This document shows positions 56,848 through 64,000 of a stretch of DNA of 64,000 nucleotides, piece after piece; the stretch's first letter is position 1, and each line of letters opens with the position of its first letter. This DNA is from Janthinobacterium rivuli (GTDB lineage Bacteria; Pseudomonadota; Gammaproteobacteria; Burkholderiales; Burkholderiaceae_D): positions 5,952,001-6,016,000 of the forward strand of contig NZ_CP121464.1 of the NCBI RefSeq assembly GCF_029690045.1, written 5' to 3'. Made by a program: the position numbers and the translations under genes. The notes beneath the pieces are model-generated. The model saw only the letters and a list, made by a program, of their open reading frames with translations, did not search any database and was not told where the DNA came from.

Positions 56848-57866
56848 CAGACGGACAGGAATTGCTGCAAGATACCACTTGAGCCGAATGCGGCACGCCG
56901 CAGACGGTCGTTGACGCCCAGCCACGCGGGGCCGGTCGGTGGGGCTTCGACGAGTATCAGCTCGGCGCCGACCTGGTCCATCGTGCGCAGCGAGGCATAC
57001 AGCGCATGTGCGTAATTTTCCGGTGTCGCGGCCAGGCGCACGCTGGCGCTGGCCGGCGGCAGATCCGAGTAATGGATCAGGGCCACGCGGCGCCCGTCAT
57101 TGAGCAGGCGGTTCAGGGTGGCGCTCACGTCGTCGCTGTGCTGCATCGCAACAGGCGTGTGCGGCGCGTAATGCGATTCCAGGGTGCCCGAGGCGCGCGG
57201 CGCGGCAGCGTCCGCCACTGCCGGTGCGCGGCCGATGACGGCGGCGATCTGTTCGCTGCTGATATGGCCGGGACGCAACAGCACGGGACCGTGTGTGGCC
57301 AGGCGCGACAGGTCGACGATGGTCGACTCGATGCCCACGTCGCTCTGCCCGCCATCGAGGACCTGGCCCAGCAAGCCACTGGCGAGTTCCGCCGCGAATT
57401 CATCGCGCACGTGCTGCGCCGTGGTCGGGCTGACGTTGCCGAATTTGTTTGCCGACGGCGCCGCCAGGCCGCCCTTGCCACCCTTGAAAGTGCGTAGCAA
57501 GGCGATAGCCACCGGATGCGACGGGCAGCGCAAGCCCACCGTGTCCTGGCCGCCGGAGACGGCGTCGGGAATATGCGCGGCGCGCTTGACGATCAGAGTC
57601 AGCGGACCGGGCCAGAAAGCGTCCACCAGTTGCTGCGCCTCGACTGGAATGTCGTCGGACCAGTGCGCCAGATCGGCGCCGGGCGCCACGTGCACGATCA
57701 CGGGGTGGTCGGAAGGCCGGCCCTTGGCTTCATAGATGCGTGCCACGGCGGCCGGGTTTTCCGCATCGGCGCCCAGGCCGTACACGGTTTCCGTCGGAAA
57801 AGCGACGAGGCCGCCCGCCTCCAGCACGGCGGCAGCAGCTGCCAAGTCTTGCGCGGACACGCTCAC
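56847..57866 (-). CDS. L-threonylcarbamoyladenylate synthase (Sua5 type)
   Basis: Makes threonylcarbamoyl-AMP for t6A37 tRNA modification. The 339 residues contain the YrdC domain ([42 protein letters not shown]) and a C-terminal Sua5 domain after a linker containing [16 protein letters not shown] 57866 overlaps the purK stop (GTGA) and is the likely start; TTG 57890 is the alternative. It is probably the last gene of the purK transcript. With tcdA it covers two steps of the same tRNA modification. Confidence 0.93.
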   Translation of the reverse strand: MSVSAQDLAAAAAVLEAGGLVAFPTETVYGLGADAENPAAVARIYEAKGRPSDHPVIVHVAPGADLAHWSDDIPVEAQQLVDAFWPGPLTLIVKRAAHIPDAVSGGQDTVGLRCPSHPVAIALLRTFKGGKGGLAAPSANKFGNVSPTTAQHVRDEFAAELASGLLGQVLDGGQSDVGIESTIVDLSRLATHGPVLLRPGHISSEQIAAVIGRAPAVADAAAPRASGTLESHYAPHTPVAMQHSDDVSATLNRLLNDGRRVALIHYSDLPPASASVRLAATPENYAHALYASLRTMDQVGAELILVEAPPTGPAWLGVNDRLRRAAFGSSGILQQFLSV

Positions 57867-59071
57867 GGCGCGATTCCCAAAATCAGGCAAGCGTCGCGCA
57901 GGCGCTGCTGCGCTTCCGGCAAGGTGGCGGCGATGAAGGTCAGGTGGCCCATCTTGCGGCCACGGCGCGGATCATCCTTGCCATACAGATGCAGGCAAGC
58001 GCCCGGCAGCGCCAGCACCTGGTCCCACGCCGGTTCGCAGGCAGCATCGCTGTCGCCGGCAAACCAGGCGTCGCCGAGGATGTTGAGCATCACGGCCGGC
58101 GAATGCTGGCGCACGTCGCCCAGCGGCAGACGCGCCATGGCCCGCACCTGCTGCGCGAACTGGCTGGTGACGCAGGCATCCATCGTGTAGTGGCCGCTGT
58201 TGTGCGGACGCGGCGCCATTTCATTGACCACCAGGCTGCCATCTTCCAGCACGAAAAATTCGATGCACAGCACGCCGACATAGCCGAGTTCGGCCACCAT
58301 GGCTTGCGCCGCCCGCTGCGCCTTGGCGGCGCAGTCATCCGACACGTTCGGACCCGGCACGGTGGTGGTAAACAGCACGCCGTCGCGGTGCACGTTTTCG
58401 GCGATCGGATAGACGACCGATTCGCCATCCACGCCGCGCGCCGTCAGCACGGACACTTCATACGCCAGCGGCAGCATCTTTTCCAACAGGCAAGTTACTT
58501 CGCCCATTTCCGCGAACGCGGCGCGCACATCGTCGCGCGTGCGCACGCGGAACTGGCCCTTGCCGTCATAGCCCATGCGCACGGTTTTCAAGATACCCGG
58601 CAGCAAGTCGTCGCTGATGGCGTCGATGTCAAGCTGCGTGGCGATGACCATGTGCGGCGCCGGCAGCACGCCCGATTTCTCCGCACAGTCGACAAAGAAA
58701 CGCTTTTCCGCGATGCGGTCCTGCGCCACCGACACGCCATGGGCGTTCGGGGCCACGAACACGCGTTCGGCCAGGCGCGACAGGCTGTCGGCCGGCACGT
58801 TCTCGAATTCCGTGGTGACGGCCAGGCATTGCGCCGCCAGGGCGTCGAGGCCGGCGACATCGCTATAGCCGGCATTGATGAGGCGCTGCGCCACCTGCCC
58901 CGCAGGGCAAGTGGCGGCCGGTTCCAGCACAGGTTCAAGAACTGCAACCTGATAACCCATGCTCTGGGCGGCCTGGGCAAACATGCGGCCGAGCTGGCCG
59001 CCACCCATCACGCCCAGCCACGCCGATGGATTAGCGGCAGGCAGCAATGGGGAAGTCGATTTACTATTCAT
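57863..59071 (-). CDS. purK: N5-carboxyaminoimidazole ribonucleotide synthase
   Basis: ATP-grasp enzyme of de novo purine synthesis, converting AIR to N5-CAIR. The 402 residues have [17 protein letters not shown] at the N-terminus, [23 protein letters not shown] [10 protein letters not shown] and [14 protein letters not shown]. It is followed by the Sua5 gene with a four-base overlap and preceded by purE 15 bases away. Confidence 0.97.
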   Translation of the reverse strand: MNSKSTSPLLPAANPSAWLGVMGGGQLGRMFAQAAQSMGYQVAVLEPVLEPAATCPAGQVAQRLINAGYSDVAGLDALAAQCLAVTTEFENVPADSLSRLAERVFVAPNAHGVSVAQDRIAEKRFFVDCAEKSGVLPAPHMVIATQLDIDAISDDLLPGILKTVRMGYDGKGQFRVRTRDDVRAAFAEMGEVTCLLEKMLPLAYEVSVLTARGVDGESVVYPIAENVHRDGVLFTTTVPGPNVSDDCAAKAQRAAQAMVAELGYVGVLCIEFFVLEDGSLVVNEMAPRPHNSGHYTMDACVTSQFAQQVRAMARLPLGDVRQHSPAVMLNILGDAWFAGDSDAACEPAWDQVLALPGACLHLYGKDDPRRGRKMGHLTFIAATLPEAQQRLRDACLILGIAP

Positions 59072-59086
59072 TATTTTTCAAACACA

Positions 59087-59584
59087 TTATTCAGGCAAGA
59101 CCATGGCCTTGGCGGCGGCCGTTTGCGTGGCACGGAAGGCTTCCAGGCGCTCGGCCAGGGCGTCGTCATTGGCGGCAAGCATCGCCACCGCCGTCAGCGC
59201 CGCATTCGCCGCGCCCGCTTCGCCGATGGCGAAGGTGGCCACCGGCACGCCCTTGGGCATTTGCAGGATGGACAGCATGGAATCTTCGCCGCGCAAGTAT
59301 TTCGACGGCACGGGCACGCCCAGTACGGGCACGATGGTCATCGCCGCCACCATGCCAGGCAGGTGGGCCGCGCCGCCGGCGCCGGCGATGATGGCGCGCA
59401 AGCCGCGCGCGCGCGCGCTTTTCGCGTACGCATACATCTCGTCGGGCATGCGGTGCGCGGAAATGACTTGCGCTTCGTACGGCACGCCAAACTGTTTCAG
59501 GATGGCGACCGCGTTCTGCATCACGTCCCAGTCCGAGGACGAGCCCATGATGACGCCGACCAGCGGCTTGTTTTGCTCAGTCAT
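59087..59584 (-). CDS. purE: N5-carboxyaminoimidazole ribonucleotide mutase
   Basis: Converts N5-CAIR to CAIR. The 165 residues include [34 protein letters not shown] and [19 protein letters not shown], all family signatures. It sits between purC and purK with a one-base gap to purC, in one operon. Confidence 0.98.
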   Translation of the reverse strand: MTEQNKPLVGVIMGSSSDWDVMQNAVAILKQFGVPYEAQVISAHRMPDEMYAYAKSARARGLRAIIAGAGGAAHLPGMVAAMTIVPVLGVPVPSKYLRGEDSMLSILQMPKGVPVATFAIGEAGAANAALTAVAMLAANDDALAERLEAFRATQTAAAKAMVLPE

Positions 59585-59585
59585 C

Positions 59586-60479
59586 TCAGGCCTTCAGCTT
59601 CTCGCCCGTCAGGCGTTCGATGGCTTCAAAATACTTGGCCTGGGTTTTTTCGATGACGTCGGCCGGCAGCGCAGGCGCCGGTGCGGTCTTGCCCCAGGTC
59701 AGCGTTTCCAGGTAGTCGCGCACGAACTGCTTGTCGAACGATGGCGGCGAAATGCCAGGCTGGTAGGAATCCGCAGGCCAGAAGCGCGACGAGTCGGCCG
59801 TCAGCACTTCATCCATCAGATGCATGACGCCATTGTCGTCCAGGCCGAATTCGAACTTGGTGTCGGCGATGATGATGCCGCGCGTGGCCGCGTATTCGGC
59901 GGCCGTCTTGTAGAGTTGAATGGCCACGTCGCGCATCTTGGCGGCCAGGTCGGCACCGATGCGCTCTTCCATTTCAGCAAAGCTGATGTTTTCGTCATGC
60001 TCGCCCAACTCGGCCTTGGCGGCCGGCGTGAAAATCGGTTCCGGCAATTTTTCCGCCTGTTGCAGGCCCGCTGGCAGCTTGATGCCGCAGATGCTGCCCG
60101 TATCCTGGTAATCTTTCCAGCCCGAACCGATGATGTAGCCGCGCACGACTGCCTCGACCATGATCGGTTTCAAGCGCTTGGCCACGACGGCGCGGCCTTG
60201 CACTTGCTCCACTTCATCAGCTGCCACCACGGATTCCGGCGCCACGCCGGTCAGGTGGTTCGGCACGATATGGCCCAGTTTCTCGAACCAGAAGTCGCTC
60301 ATCTGGTTGAGGACCTTGCCCTTGCCGGGGATAGGCTCGTTCATGACGACATCGAAGGCCGACAGGCGGTCCGTGGTGACGATCAGAATCTTGTCGTCGC
60401 CAACGGCGTAGTTGTCGCGGACCTTGCCGTGGCCCAGCAATGGCAGGGAATGGATGGAAGTCTGATAGAGGCTGTTCAT
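59586..60479 (-). CDS. purC: Phosphoribosylaminoimidazole-succinocarboxamide synthase
   Basis: Joins CAIR and aspartate to give SAICAR. The 297 residues are of the longer, yeast-like type: [24 protein letters not shown] start, [39 protein letters not shown] and [17 protein letters not shown] 60479 is used; the frame runs open far upstream antisense to fba but that part is not coding. Confidence 0.97.
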   Translation of the reverse strand: MNSLYQTSIHSLPLLGHGKVRDNYAVGDDKILIVTTDRLSAFDVVMNEPIPGKGKVLNQMSDFWFEKLGHIVPNHLTGVAPESVVAADEVEQVQGRAVVAKRLKPIMVEAVVRGYIIGSGWKDYQDTGSICGIKLPAGLQQAEKLPEPIFTPAAKAELGEHDENISFAEMEERIGADLAAKMRDVAIQLYKTAAEYAATRGIIIADTKFEFGLDDNGVMHLMDEVLTADSSRFWPADSYQPGISPPSFDKQFVRDYLETLTWGKTAPAPALPADVIEKTQAKYFEAIERLTGEKLKA

Positions 60480-60583
60480 AGCGGGGGAATAGTTGGATGA
60501 AACGAAACCGGCAGGCAGGGGGTGCCCGCCGGTCGAGAAAATCGGGCACGGAGCATTGCTTCCGGCCCGTTCCAGACAGAATT

Positions 60584-61648
60584 TTACTTCACAATTTGCG
60601 ACAGCTCGCCGGCCTTGTAGCGCTCGGCCATTTTTTCCATCGTGATGACCTTGATTTTCGACGCCTGGCCTTCGCAGCCGAAAGCCTGCATGCGCGCGCG
60701 CACGATTTGCTCGGCGGCGGTGCGCGCTGGCTTCAGGAAGTCGCGCGGGTCGAATTTCGACGGGTTCTCGAACAGGTACTTGCGCACGGCAGCCGTCATC
60801 GCCAGGCGGATGTCGGTGTCGATGTTGATCTTGCGCACGCCGTGACGGATGCCTTCCTGGATTTCCTCGACTGGCACGCCGTAGGTTTCCTTCATGTCGC
60901 CGCCGAATTCGCGGATGATGGCCAGCAATTCCTGCGGCACCGACGAAGAACCGTGCATCACCAGGTGGGTGTTCGGGATGCGCGCGTGGATTTCCTTGAT
61001 GCGGTCGATGGCCAGAATGTCGCCCGTCGGCTTGCGCGTGAATTTGTAGGCGCCGTGCGAGGTGCCGATGGCGATCGCCAGGGCGTCGCACTGGGTGCGC
61101 TGCACGAAGTCGGCCGCTTGCGCCACGTCCGTCAACAGTTGCTCGCGCGTCATGGTGCCGTCCGCGCCGTGGCCGTCTTCCTTGTCGCCCTTCATGGTTT
61201 CCAGCGAACCGAGCACGCCCAGTTCCGCTTCCACCGTCACGCCGATGGCGTGCGAGAATTTCACCACTTCACGCGACACTTCCACGTTGTAGTCGTAGGA
61301 GGCAACCGACTTGCCGTCCGCTTCCAGCGAACCGTCCATCATCACGGAAGTAAAACCCGAGCGGATGGCGGCCATGCAGACGGCCGGCGACTGGCCGTGA
61401 TCCTGGTGCATGACGACGGGAATGTGCGGATACGCTTCGACGGCGGCGTCGATCAGGTGGCGCAGGAACGCTTCACCGGCGTACTTGCGCGCGCCAGCGG
61501 ACGCCTGCATGATCACCGGCGAGTTCAGCGCATCGGCGGCGGCCATGATGGCTTGCACTTGCTCCAGGTTGTTGACGTTGAAAGCAGGAATGCCATAACC
61601 GTTTTCGGCGGCATGGTCCAGCAGTTGACGCATGGATACGAGAGACAT
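60584..61648 (-). CDS. fba: Fructose-bisphosphate aldolase, class II
   Basis: Zinc-dependent aldolase of glycolysis and gluconeogenesis. The 354 residues include the zinc ligands in [10 protein letters not shown] and [22 protein letters not shown] and [12 protein letters not shown]. This is the type common in Burkholderiales. GGAGT precedes the ATG. It lies between pyk and purC on the same strand. Confidence 0.97.
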   Translation of the reverse strand: MSLVSMRQLLDHAAENGYGIPAFNVNNLEQVQAIMAAADALNSPVIMQASAGARKYAGEAFLRHLIDAAVEAYPHIPVVMHQDHGQSPAVCMAAIRSGFTSVMMDGSLEADGKSVASYDYNVEVSREVVKFSHAIGVTVEAELGVLGSLETMKGDKEDGHGADGTMTREQLLTDVAQAADFVQRTQCDALAIAIGTSHGAYKFTRKPTGDILAIDRIKEIHARIPNTHLVMHGSSSVPQELLAIIREFGGDMKETYGVPVEEIQEGIRHGVRKINIDTDIRLAMTAAVRKYLFENPSKFDPRDFLKPARTAAEQIVRARMQAFGCEGQASKIKVITMEKMAERYKAGELSQIVK

Positions 61649-61726
61649 GGTAATACTCCAGATAACAATAGAAACCGTTGCGGCGCTTCGCGGTCGATGA
61701 CCGCGGCGGCGCCTGAATTCTTTACA

Positions 61727-63187
61727 TCAGATCAGCACTGCTTCGAGGTCGCCTACCTTGACAATTTTCAGGGCATTCGTGCCGCCCACCTGACCCATCG
61801 GTTCACCCCAGGTAACGACGATCATGTCGCCCTTGCGGACGATACCTTGTTCCACCAGCAAGTCTTCCGCCTGCTTCAGCACTTGCGCGCTGGGGGCGTT
61901 CTGCATCAGATGATACGCCCGAACATTGCGGTACAGCGCGGCTTTGCGCAAAGTCGTCACGCTGGGCGTGAGCGCGTAGATCGGCGTGTCGATACTGTGG
62001 CGGCTCATCCACAAGGCGGTGGAACCGGATTCCGTCAGCGCCACGATGGCTTTGACGCGCAAATGGTGGGCCGTAAACAGCGCGCCGTAGGCGATCGACT
62101 GGTCGATGCGGGTAAACGTGACGTTGAGGAAATCGGCGTCGAGCTTGTTGTATTCGGACTGTTCCGCTTCCACGCAGATGGCGGCCATCATTTCCACCGT
62201 CTCGATCGGGTACTTGCCCGAGGCCGTTTCGGCCGACGTCATGACGGCGTCCGTGCCGTCGAGCACGGCATTGGCCACGTCGGACACTTCCGCGCGGGTT
62301 GGCACGGCATTGACGATCATCGATTCCATCATCTGCGTGGCCGTGATCGCCAGCTTGTTCGATGCGCGCGCCATCTTGATCATGCGTTTCTGCAAGGCTG
62401 GCACGGCCGCATTGCCCACCTCGACGGCCAGGTCGCCACGGGCCACCATGATGCCGTCGGAAGCGTCGAGAATTTCCTGCAGGGCAGGAATGGCTTCCGC
62501 GCGCTCGATCTTGGCGATCATCATCGGCTTGTGGTGGTAAGGCTCGCCGGCGATATTGGCCAGCTGACGCGCCATTTCCATGTCGGTCGCGCATTTCGGG
62601 AAGGAAATGGCCAGATAGTCGGCCTGGAAACTCATGGCCGTCTTGATATCTTCCATATCCTTGGCCGTCAGCGCGGGCGCGGACAGGCCGCCGCCCTGGC
62701 GGTTGATGCCCTTGTTGTTCGACAACTCGCCGCCGATCTTGACGGTGGTGTGAATTTCGCTGCCGTGGATGCGCTCGACGATCAGCACGATCAGGCCGTC
62801 GTTCAGCAGCAGCACATCGCCCTTGTGCAAGTCGCGCGGCAAGGCCTTGTAGTCGAGGCCGACACGCTCCTGGTTGCCCAGTTCGCCATTCTCGCCCCAC
62901 TTGGCGTCGAGGATGAAGCGCTCGCCCGCCTCCAGCTGGATACGGGTGTTTTCAAACTTGCCGACGCGAATCTTCGGCCCTTGCATGTCGGCCATGATGG
63001 CCACTTCGCGGCCGCACTCGGCCGCCGCCAGGCGCACCAGCGCCGCGCGGTCGATATGGTCTTGCGCCTTGCCGTGGGAAAAATTCAAGCGCACCACGTC
63101 GACGCCCGCGCGTATCATTTTCACCAGGATATCGAAGTCGGTGGAAGCGGGGCCGATTGTTGCTACGATTTTTGTACCGCGTGGCAT
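61727..63187 (-). CDS. pyk: Pyruvate kinase
   Basis: Converts phosphoenolpyruvate and ADP to pyruvate and ATP. The 486 residues contain TKIVATIGPAS at the N-terminus, RLNFSHG, MIAKIERAEAI (the active-site Lys and Glu), MVARGDLAVEVG and TSAETASGKYP. The C-domain is complete. It follows pgk on the minus strand, with a terminator-like hairpin between. Confidence 0.97.
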   Translation of the reverse strand: MPRGTKIVATIGPASTDFDILVKMIRAGVDVVRLNFSHGKAQDHIDRAALVRLAAAECGREVAIMADMQGPKIRVGKFENTRIQLEAGERFILDAKWGENGELGNQERVGLDYKALPRDLHKGDVLLLNDGLIVLIVERIHGSEIHTTVKIGGELSNNKGINRQGGGLSAPALTAKDMEDIKTAMSFQADYLAISFPKCATDMEMARQLANIAGEPYHHKPMMIAKIERAEAIPALQEILDASDGIMVARGDLAVEVGNAAVPALQKRMIKMARASNKLAITATQMMESMIVNAVPTRAEVSDVANAVLDGTDAVMTSAETASGKYPIETVEMMAAICVEAEQSEYNKLDADFLNVTFTRIDQSIAYGALFTAHHLRVKAIVALTESGSTALWMSRHSIDTPIYALTPSVTTLRKAALYRNVRAYHLMQNAPSAQVLKQAEDLLVEQGIVRKGDMIVVTWGEPMGQVGGTNALKIVKVGDLEAVLI

Positions 63188-63246
63188 AGGAGTCCTTGTG
63201 CGCGAGCGAAGGTGAGCAAGACCTGGCGGCTATGCCGCCCGGCAAG

Positions 63247-63274
63247 GTAAAAGCGCAGCGATCAGGCTGCGCTT
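63247..63274 (-). terminator. Intrinsic terminator after pgk
   Basis: On the minus strand AAGCGCAGC pairs with GCTGCGCTT (63251-63259 and 63266-63274), loop of six, followed by TTTTACC. It lies between pgk and pyk and would limit read-through into pyk. Confidence 0.65.
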
Positions 63275-63300
63275 GGTACTGAACGGCTAACGGCAGCGCC

Positions 63301-64000
63301 TCAAGCGGCGCGCTGCATGAGGATCTCGACGGCTGGCAAAGTCTTGCCTTCCAGGAACTCCAGGAAAGCGCCGCCGCCGGTCGAGATATAGCTGATTTTA
63401 TCGGTAATGTCGTATTTGGCAATCGCCGCCAGGGTGTCGCCACCGCCGGCAATCGAGAAAGCTTTCGACTCGGCAATGGCCAGGGCCAGAGTCTTGGTGC
63501 CGTTGCCGAACTGGTCGAATTCGAACACGCCGACCGGGCCGTTCCACACGATGGTGCCGGCCGCGGCGATTTGCTGCGCCAGCAGGGCCGCCGTTTTCGG
63601 GCCGATATCGAGGATCATGTCGTCGTCCGCCACGTCGGCCACGTCCTTGACGGTGGCAACGGCCGTAGGCGAGAATTCCTTGGCGCACACGACATCGACA
63701 GGAATCGGCACTTGCGCGCCGCGCTTGGCCATGATCTCGATGATGGCCTTGGCTTCCTCGACGAGTTCCGCTTCCACCAGCGACTTGCCGACATTCAAGC
63801 CGACGGCTTTCATGAAGGTGTTGGCGATGCCGCCGCCGACGATCAGGTTATCGACCTTGTCGGACAGGGCTTTCAAAATGGTCAGCTTGCTCGATACTTT
63901 CGAACCAGCAACGATGGCCAGCAATGGGCGGGCTGGGGCGTGCAAGGCTTTCCCCAGTGCATCGAGTTCGGCGGCCAGCAGCGGACCGGCGCAGGCGACG
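63301..64000 (-). CDS. pgk: Phosphoglycerate kinase, C-terminal part (gene continues beyond window)
   Basis: The frame stays open to base 64000, so the N-terminal part lies outside. The visible 233 residues are the C-terminal nucleotide-binding domain: [52 protein letters not shown] and the closing [14 protein letters not shown]. It makes ATP from 1,3-bisphosphoglycerate in glycolysis. Confidence 0.97.
   Translation of the reverse strand, partial: VACAGPLLAAELDALGKALHAPARPLLAIVAGSKVSSKLTILKALSDKVDNLIVGGGIANTFMKAVGLNVGKSLVEAELVEEAKAIIEIMAKRGAQVPIPVDVVCAKEFSPTAVATVKDVADVADDDMILDIGPKTAALLAQQIAAAGTIVWNGPVGVFEFDQFGNGTKTLALAIAESKAFSIAGGGDTLAAIAKYDITDKISYISTGGGAFLEFLEGKTLPAVEILMQRAA

Noticed and set aside
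60480..61091. N-terminal extension of purC into the fba region
   Set aside because: The extension is antisense-like sequence overlapping fba on the same strand in another frame, and PurC proteins begin where ATG 60479 is placed.
60497..63250. A 917-residue plus-strand frame across fba and pyk
   Set aside because: Both underlying minus-strand genes are complete housekeeping genes; the frame has no recognisable domain.

Overview
The window is GC-rich chromosomal DNA from a betaproteobacterium. The gene order purK-purE-purC-fba-pyk-pgk, the trxA-rho-rpmE2 block, a PEP-CTERM exported protein and the general protein style point to Burkholderiales, family Oxalobacteraceae, and most likely Janthinobacterium or a close relative. 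The genus is an inference from gene content; no search was run. One tRNA gene, tRNA-Leu(CAA), is present. No rRNA, CRISPR array, intact insertion sequence or prophage was seen.

Layout. 1-0.9 kb: end of a phosphorelay locus (Hpt domain plus a stand-alone receiver). 1.2-3.5 kb: trxA, rho and rpmE2 with clear promoter and terminator signals. 3.6-6.5 kb: a GT39-type glycosyltransferase and a PEP-CTERM choice-of-anchor-A protein. 6.5-12.3 kb: an acyl-CoA ligase, DNA polymerase II and a FabMG-like protein. 12.4-17 kb: tRNA-Leu, then an accessory three-gene cassette (radical SAM enzyme, MBOAT acyltransferase, SGNH-like membrane-anchored protein), a possible gene scar and an orphan Imm10-like immunity gene. 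17-26.4 kb: a GNAT enzyme, a degenerate M56 peptidase, a methyltransferase, an MHYT-PAS hybrid kinase with an HD-GYP regulator, and a tandem universal stress protein preceded by an FNR-like box. 26.5-32.9 kb: maeB with unusual interleaved inverted repeats upstream, a CynX-type exporter divergent from a MarR regulator, and thiL.

32.9-40.7 kb is dense in cyclic-di-GMP and phosphorelay genes: a YfiR-like periplasmic protein, a hybrid kinase and a REC-PAS-GGDEF-EAL-REC protein form one operon, and a TPR-GGDEF cyclase lies beyond pncC. 40.8-41.8 kb holds a TraL/TraM-like pair normally found on IncP-type conjugative plasmids, here without other transfer genes. 41.9-56.6 kb is mostly housekeeping and envelope functions: an M16 peptidase, LysR plus a GDSL hydrolase, cysK, an FKBP, thpR, tcdA, a hemerythrin-PdxH fusion, cfa, msrA, a flavin reductase, an OmpW-like porin and an SGNH lipoprotein. 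56.8-64 kb is a minus-strand run of TsaC/Sua5, purine synthesis (purK, purE, purC) and lower glycolysis (fba, pyk, pgk).

The most unusual items are the radical SAM-MBOAT-SGNH cassette beside tRNA-Leu, the single-ORF fusion of a hemerythrin-like domain to pyridoxamine phosphate oxidase, the orphan TraL/TraM pair, and the YfiR-hybrid kinase-phosphodiesterase operon.
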